Shown in pieces: positions 5,147-9,347 of a stretch of DNA of 9,347 bases (position 1 is its first letter; every line of letters starts with the position of its first letter). The translations under genes were made by a program, and so were the position numbers. Source of the stretch: an uncultured Oscillospiraceae bacterium (GTDB taxonomy: Bacteria > Bacillota_A > Clostridia > Oscillospirales > Oscillospiraceae); the NCBI GenBank assembly GCA_944387755.1, contig CALXGC010000106.1, positions 1 through 9,347 on the forward strand, given 5' to 3'. The notes beneath the pieces were generated by a model. It was not told the origin of the DNA. It saw only the letters and a program-made list of their open reading frames with translations, and searched no databases.

Positions 5147-6760
5147 TCAAGCCGGCGGATAGTAGTCAAAGGGGGCCCAGACCGCCCGGATGGGGCCGGT
5201 GGTGAGGGCGGAGCGGGTGCCGCCGTAGGCGTCGATGGAGACGAAGGGGTAGTGGAGCCACTGGACCTGGTGGCGGAGGAACACATACCAGAAGTCGCCG
5301 TAGGACCAGGCCTCCGGGTCGTCGGTGTGGATGTCGGCGGGTTCCGGGAACCGGTCCCGGTCAAACACGGTGTAGGCCAGATAGCCCCACAGCCCGTCGG
5401 CGCCGTTGGGAATGGAGAATTTGATCCAGGGGTAGTAGCGCAGGTGGCCCAGGCGCTCCAGCTCCATTTTGGTGCTCTCCGGGAACATATAGTAGTCCAG
5501 GTTCTCCTCCACCTCCTCCGCGCTCTCCCCGCCGGACAGATGGACCTCCGGCTGGATGGCCAGGGTCTGTCCGTCCCGCTCCAGCAGCAGGCGGGCGGAG
5601 AACGCCCCGATGGAGTAGTTTCCGGAGTTGGCCACGGAGAACTGCTCCTGCAAATGGAGGGAGGGCAGCGTCCGGTAGCGGAACCAGTGAATCTGCCGGA
5701 CCTCGTCCCCAGGCAGGAAGACGAGCCAGGAGGACAGCTCCGTCTCCCCGCCGCCCAGGGCGTCCAGCACGGCGGGGCCGTCGGTGACGGGCTCTCTGCC
5801 GTCGGTGCGGTCCATGTCATAGGTGCGGCCCGCCTCCACCCGCTCCGCCTGGGCGCACCGCTCCAGCTCCGCTCCATCCAGGGCGGCGGCGACGTCCTCC
5901 GGAAGCCCAAGGGAGACCAGCCGGTCCCGAATTGCGGCCTGCTCCGCCGTCAGGGGCGCCGGCGTCTCCGCCGGGCCGGTGGGGATGTGTCCGCCCGCCC
6001 ACAGGGCGATGGGGAGGGACAGCAGGACCGCGCCGAATACCCCCAGAAGGAAGGGCTTTGCGGAGATCCGCACAGGGACGGGGGTGATGTCATAGCCCCG
6101 GCCGGCCAGCGCCCCGCTCTGCCGGGCGATGCAGACGAGCAGGCGGATCTCCAGCGCGATGAAGGCGATTCCCCGTCCGTAGTAGAGCCACTGGTACCGG
6201 TCCACAATGGCCAGTCCGAAGAGGGACGGCTCCGTCAGGGGGACCAGCTCGCCCCACAGGGCGATTCCCAGGGCCAGCAGATAGCAGACAAGCCCCTGTG
6301 CCAGCCAATCTTTGGGTTTCTGTTCCCCCGTCAGGGCGAAGGCCCTCCGCGTCCCCCGCCACAGGGCGAAGAGCAGCAGCAGATGCGCGCCCAGGAGGGG
6401 CCAGGTGAGCCCCCAGTTGAGGGCGGGGCTTTCCACAATCCACCCCATCACCGGGGTGGCGGTGAGGATGTCCGTGGCCATGTGGACAGCCAGCAGAATG
6501 CCGGACAATACCCAGCACAGCCGGAACCACCGGTTCTCCCGCCGCAGGGACCGGTATCCCAGGTACAGCAGGGCGGCCCCCAGCAGGGGCAGGAGATACT
6601 GGAGATAGAAAAACTCAAACTTGAAGGTGGTCAGTCCCATGCCCCACAAAATCTTGCTCATGGCGGAGCGCCAGGGGGTATAGTTCTGCACCTCCGCCGG
6701 GTCGGGTGGGAGCTGGGACAGATTCTCCATCAGGGAGCGGTCAAATTCGTTGGCGCTCAC
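5147..6760 (-). CDS. Six-helix membrane protein with large C-terminal domain, likely partner (anti-sigma) of the ECF sigma factor
   Basis: The protein is 537 aa and I cannot name its family. A short N-terminal cytosolic part (DRSLMENLSQLPPDPAEVQNYTPWRSAMSKILWG, split by Pro residues) precedes about six hydrophobic helices near residues 50-69, 78-99, 113-134, 152-172, 193-212 and 236-256. The remaining ~280 residues are soluble and rich in aromatic residues, probably facing outside. The TPWR-x-AM ... LQYLLPLLGAALLYLGYRSLRREN-x-WF layout resembles, from memory, membrane proteins found next to ECF sigma factors in gut Clostridia. No zinc-type anti-sigma motif (H-x3-C-x2-C) is present. The start codon is GTG, inside the four-base overlap GTGA with the sigma gene's stop, and GGGAGGTGAG lies upstream, so translation is coupled. 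The pairing with the sigma gene, the topology and the shared terminator support a membrane-bound regulator role, which remains inferred. Confidence 0.7.
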   Translation of the reverse strand: MSANEFDRSLMENLSQLPPDPAEVQNYTPWRSAMSKILWGMGLTTFKFEFFYLQYLLPLLGAALLYLGYRSLRRENRWFRLCWVLSGILLAVHMATDILTATPVMGWIVESPALNWGLTWPLLGAHLLLLFALWRGTRRAFALTGEQKPKDWLAQGLVCYLLALGIALWGELVPLTEPSLFGLAIVDRYQWLYYGRGIAFIALEIRLLVCIARQSGALAGRGYDITPVPVRISAKPFLLGVFGAVLLSLPIALWAGGHIPTGPAETPAPLTAEQAAIRDRLVSLGLPEDVAAALDGAELERCAQAERVEAGRTYDMDRTDGREPVTDGPAVLDALGGGETELSSWLVFLPGDEVRQIHWFRYRTLPSLHLQEQFSVANSGNYSIGAFSARLLLERDGQTLAIQPEVHLSGGESAEEVEENLDYYMFPESTKMELERLGHLRYYPWIKFSIPNGADGLWGYLAYTVFDRDRFPEPADIHTDDPEAWSYGDFWYVFLRHQVQWLHYPFVSIDAYGGTRSALTTGPIRAVWAPFDYYPPA

Positions 6761-7293
6761 AGAACCTCACCTCCCAACTGTTTCTGGAGCTTTTGACGGA
6801 TGCGGTACAGCCGCCCCTCCACCGCCCGCTCCGTCAGGCCCAGCTCGGCGGCCATCTGGGCGGTGGACTGGAGGTAGTAGTATTTCCGGTATAGCAGATT
6901 CCGGTCCCGGGCCGGCAGGGCGCTCAGCGCTTTTCTCAGATTTTCCTGCCGCTCTTTTTGGAGCAGAACCTCCTCCGGGCCGGGAGCGGGGTCCGGGCGG
7001 TGTTCCGGCAGCTCCTCCGCCTCCCGGCGCTTTGCCCGCCGGAGCTGGTCCAGCGCGGCGCTGCGGCACAGCACCGTGAGCCAGACGGCGGGACTGGAGC
7101 GCGCCGGATTGTACTGCGTCCGGCGCTCCCACAAAACTGCCCGCACCTGGGCCAGGCAGTCCTCCCGGTCGTGGGGGTTTTCCAGAATGCCCCGGATGAT
7201 GTACCGGAGCATTCCGTCAAAGTGGACCAGCAGTTTTTCCAGGGCCTCCGGGTCCCCCTGCTGAAGCCGGGCCATCCATGCGGCTGGGTCCAT
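6757..7293 (-). CDS. ECF-type RNA polymerase sigma factor
   Basis: The protein is 178 aa, the normal size for an ECF (sigma-70 family group 4) factor with only regions 2 and 4. Region 2 spans about residues 17-87 (EALEKLLVHFDGMLRYII, DREDCLAQVRAVLWERR, then AVWLTVLCRSAALDQLRRAKRR). A charged Pro-rich linker follows (90-112). Region 4 spans 118-170 (LRKALSALPARDRNLLYRKYYYLQSTAQMAAELGLTERAVEGRLYRIRQKL) with the DNA-binding HTH at about 143-165. A longer in-frame start exists at 7359, but the ATG at 7293 has AAAGGAGG at 8 bases and gives the expected N-terminus. It overlaps the downstream membrane protein gene by four bases. It would direct RNA polymerase to a small regulon when released by its membrane partner. 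I did not find an AAC/CGT-type ECF promoter upstream, so autoactivation is not evident. Confidence 0.88.
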   Translation of the reverse strand: MDPAAWMARLQQGDPEALEKLLVHFDGMLRYIIRGILENPHDREDCLAQVRAVLWERRTQYNPARSSPAVWLTVLCRSAALDQLRRAKRREAEELPEHRPDPAPGPEEVLLQKERQENLRKALSALPARDRNLLYRKYYYLQSTAQMAAELGLTERAVEGRLYRIRQKLQKQLGGEVL

Positions 7294-7367
7294 ACCAGGC
7301 GCCTCCTTTCTCTGTTTGCCGTTCTGCCTGTATATACGTCCAGGCGGAGCAAAACCCACGGCTTTTC

Positions 7368-7397
7368 AGTGTATCACAGAGAGAATTTTTCACGCAA
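7368..7397 (-). promoter_or_regulatory. Candidate promoter of the sigma factor operon
   Basis: On the minus strand, -35 TTGCGT (7397-7392), an 18-base spacer, and extended -10 TG-A-TACACT (TACACT at 7373-7368). The leader would be about 70 bases. It is a housekeeping-type match, moderate at the -35 and helped by the TGn extension. Confidence 0.45.
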
Positions 7398-7425
7398 GCC
7401 CTCCAAACTCCCCCGCCGCGTCCTC

Positions 7426-7454
7426 TTGTCAAACGGACAAAAGTGTGAGAAAAT
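7426..7454 (+). promoter_or_regulatory. Candidate mutS2 promoter with overlapping dyad
   Basis: -35 TTGTCA (7426-7431, 5 of 6), a 17-base spacer, -10 GAAAAT (7449-7454, 4 of 6). The -35 box is half of a perfect inverted repeat TTGTC-AAACG-GACAA (7426-7440). The dyad could be an operator for either of the two divergent transcripts, or chance. Confidence 0.35.
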
Positions 7455-7469
7455 AACGGGGAAAGTATC

Positions 7470-7485
7470 CCGTCCCAAGGGACGG
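7470..7485 (+). promoter_or_regulatory. Perfect palindrome in the mutS2 leader
   Basis: CCGTCCC-AA-GGGACGG has 7-bp arms and lies 15 bases before the AGGAG of mutS2. As RNA it would fold into a short stem with a few central bases unpaired. As DNA it could be a dimer-binding site. No T-run follows, so it is not a terminator. Confidence 0.4.
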
Positions 7486-7515
7486 CACCAATAAACGACA
7501 GGAGAAACGGAGACC

Positions 7516-9347
7516 ATGACAGACCTGTTTGAAAAATCAATCGCCACCCTGGAGCTGCCCAAGGTCTTGGAGCAGCTCTCCGCCTGCGCCGCCACCCAGG
7601 AGGGGAAGGAGCGCTCCCTGGCCCTGCGGCCCATGACCGACCCGGACGACGTGCAGCGGGCCCTGGACGAGACCTCCGCCGCGGTGGATATGCTCATCCA
7701 GCGGGGGAGCCCCGGCTTCTCCGGCGTCAAGCCGGTGGCGGCCAGCCTCCACCGGGCGGACATGGGGGGCAGCCTGAACACAAGGGAGCTGCTGGAGATC
7801 GCCGCCGTCCTCCGGTGCGCCCGCACCGCCCAGGAGTACGGCTCCAGCGAGGAGAAGACCCCCATCTCCCACCTGTTCCGGGCCCTCACCCCCAACCGCT
7901 TCCTGGAGGACACCATCACCAACTCCATCGTGGGGGAGGACGAGCTGGCTGACTCGGCCAGCAGCGAGCTGGCCTCCATCCGCCGGCACATGCGGGCCAC
8001 CGAGGCGAAAGTCCGGGACATTCTGCAAAAGATTATCTCCTCCAACCAGTCCAAATACCTGCAGGAGTCTATTATCACCATCCGCTCCGACCGGTACGTT
8101 GTGCCGGTGAAGTCGGAGTTTAAAAACGCCATCCCCGGCCTGGTTCACGACGTGTCCTCCTCCGGCTCCACCTTCTTCATCGAGCCCATGGGGGTGGTAA
8201 AGGCCAACAACGACCTGCGGGAGCTGGCCGCCCAGGAGAAAAAGGAGATTGAGCGCATTCTGGCCGAGATGTCCGCCCAGTGCGCCGCCCATAAAGAGGA
8301 TATTTCGGAGGACTATAACCTGCTTATCTGGCTGGACACGATTTTTGCCCGGGGGAAGCTGTCCCTGAATATGGAGGCCAGCAGCCCCAGGCTGTCGGAC
8401 AAATATATCCGCCTCCAGAAGGCCCGGCACCCCCTGCTGGACAAGAAAAAGGCCGTGGCCAACGACCTGGAGCTGGGGGACAGGTTCGACACCCTGATGA
8501 TCACCGGTCCCAACACCGGCGGCAAGACGGTGACGCTGAAGACCATCGGCCTGCTGACCCTCATGGCCCAGTGCGGCCTGCACATCCCCGCCGGGGCGGA
8601 CTCCGCCGTTCGGGTTTTCAGCCGGGTGCTGGCCGACATCGGAGACGAGCAGTCCATCGCCCAGTCCCTGTCCACCTTCTCCTCCCACATGACCACCATC
8701 GTGGGCATTTTAAAGGAGGCGGACGACAGCTCCCTCATCCTGCTGGACGAGCTGGGGGCGGGCACCGACCCGGTGGAGGGCGCCGCCCTGGCCGCCTCCA
8801 TCATCGACAGCGCCCGGAATCTGGGGGCCCTGGTGGCGGCCACCACCCACTACGCCGAGCTGAAGGTGTACGCCATGACCACCCCTGGGGTGGAGAACGC
8901 CTCCTGTGAGTTCAACGTGGAGACCTTGGCCCCCACTTACCGGCTGATCCTGGGCATTCCCGGCAAGTCCAACGCCTTCGCCATCTCCCGGCGGCTGGGG
9001 CTGCCGGAGTATATCATCGAAAAAGCCGCCGCCCGGCTGGACGCGGAGAATGTGCGCTTTGAAGACGTGCTCACCAAGCTGGACCAGCAGCGCCAGGAGA
9101 TGGAGAAGGAGCGCACCGAGGCCAAGCGCCTGAAGCTGGAGATGGAGCAGTCCGCCGCCAAGGCCAAGGAGTACCGGGACAAGCTGGAGGCCGAGCGGGC
9201 CAAGGTGGTGGAGAAAGCTCAGGCGGAGGCCCGGTCCATCATTGAGGAGGCCCGGGCGGCCAGCGACCTGGCCATCTCGGAGCTCAAGGAGCTCCAAAAG
9301 CGGAAGGACCTGGACTGGCAGCAGGTGAACGACGGCCGGGCCCAGGC
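7516..9347 (+). CDS. mutS2: MutS2 / RqcU family ATPase-endonuclease (partial, C-terminus off window)
   Basis: 610 codons are present of a protein usually near 780-800 aa. The N-terminal core (residues 1-320) has the MutS2 lever/clamp pattern, including MTDLFEKSIATLELPKVLEQL, ITIRSDRYVVPVK and the family motif VHDVSSSGSTFFIEP. The ATPase domain follows with Walker A GPNTGGKT (331-338), SQSLSTFSSHMT-like AQSLSTFSSHM, Walker B LILLDELGAGTDP (Asp411, Glu412) and the switch His in ATTHYAELK. After about residue 510 comes a long charged coiled coil. The C-terminal Smr nuclease domain lies beyond the right edge. MutS2 proteins lack mismatch-recognition domains; they have been linked to suppression of recombination and, in Bacillus, to rescue of collided ribosomes. 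AGGAG (7500-7504) precedes the ATG by 11 bases, with a second GGAG closer in. It is divergent from the sigma operon. Confidence 0.96.
   Translation, partial: MTDLFEKSIATLELPKVLEQLSACAATQEGKERSLALRPMTDPDDVQRALDETSAAVDMLIQRGSPGFSGVKPVAASLHRADMGGSLNTRELLEIAAVLRCARTAQEYGSSEEKTPISHLFRALTPNRFLEDTITNSIVGEDELADSASSELASIRRHMRATEAKVRDILQKIISSNQSKYLQESIITIRSDRYVVPVKSEFKNAIPGLVHDVSSSGSTFFIEPMGVVKANNDLRELAAQEKKEIERILAEMSAQCAAHKEDISEDYNLLIWLDTIFARGKLSLNMEASSPRLSDKYIRLQKARHPLLDKKKAVANDLELGDRFDTLMITGPNTGGKTVTLKTIGLLTLMAQCGLHIPAGADSAVRVFSRVLADIGDEQSIAQSLSTFSSHMTTIVGILKEADDSSLILLDELGAGTDPVEGAALAASIIDSARNLGALVAATTHYAELKVYAMTTPGVENASCEFNVETLAPTYRLILGIPGKSNAFAISRRLGLPEYIIEKAAARLDAENVRFEDVLTKLDQQRQEMEKERTEAKRLKLEMEQSAAKAKEYRDKLEAERAKVVEKAQAEARSIIEEARAASDLAISELKELQKRKDLDWQQVNDGRAQ

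Noticed and set aside
5145..5150. TTGACA on the minus strand as the -35 box of the fumarase promoter
   Set aside because: It lies 52 bases from the TACAAT -10 box and overlaps the stop codon of the upstream gene.
5252..6796. 514-codon open frame on the plus strand opposite the membrane protein gene
   Set aside because: It is the antisense of a well-supported gene with terminator, ribosome binding site and hydrophobic helices. Its product is low-complexity Gly/Gln/Pro-rich, typical of antisense frames in GC-rich DNA.
6757..7359. 200-residue sigma factor using the upstream ATG
   Set aside because: The ATG at 7293 has AAAGGAGG at proper spacing, while the upstream start has none, would lie only 9 bases after the candidate -10 box, and adds a non-family N-terminus.
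7537..8688. 383-codon open frame on the minus strand opposite mutS2
   Set aside because: MutS2 motifs on the plus strand are unmistakable; the antisense product is Gly/Val/Leu-rich with no motif and no ribosome binding site.

Overview
The window looks like chromosomal DNA of a high-GC anaerobic Firmicute of the Oscillospiraceae type (Flavonifractor/Lawsonibacter/Intestinimonas-like). The reasons are the strongly GC-rich third codon positions, AGGAGG-type ribosome binding sites, a two-subunit oxygen-sensitive class I fumarase, MutS2, a DUF1847 protein and GC-rich palindromic intergenic repeats. This placement is an inference from gene content, not from a search. I see no RNA genes, CRISPR array, insertion sequence or prophage gene.

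Layout from left to right. (1) 1-659, minus: the N-terminal part of a lipoprotein substrate-binding protein of a NitT/TauT-like ABC importer, cut by the left edge. (2) 660-1226: no gene; this stretch holds a tandem array of hairpin repeats with a 131-bp period, plus one more hairpin element. (3) 1227-1880, minus: a Crp/Fnr-family regulator with its own good sigma-A promoter and a perfect dyad lying on the predicted transcription start. (4) 1998-5047, minus: an apparent operon fumA - alpha/beta-hydrolase-fold protein - fumB - DUF1847, ending in a hairpin terminator. The hydrolase-fold protein sits between the two fumarase subunits and has glycine where the catalytic serine should be. (5) 5104-7293, minus: an ECF-type sigma factor overlapping by four bases a six-helix membrane protein with a large C-terminal domain, closed by a strong rho-independent terminator. 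(6) 7516-9347, plus, divergent: the first 610 codons of mutS2, cut by the right edge.

How the parts may work together. The fumarase subunits make one iron-sulfur enzyme interconverting fumarate and malate (or a related dehydratase). The hydrolase-like protein and the Cys-rich DUF1847 protein share its transcript and may be accessory to it. The sigma factor and membrane protein form a likely envelope-sensing pair in which the membrane protein would restrain the sigma factor. The Crp-like regulator probably controls itself, and lacks the residues that bind cAMP in E. coli CRP. No single well-known specialised system fills the window. The best candidates for something undescribed are the fumarase operon with its inactive-looking hydrolase, and the sigma/membrane-protein pair.
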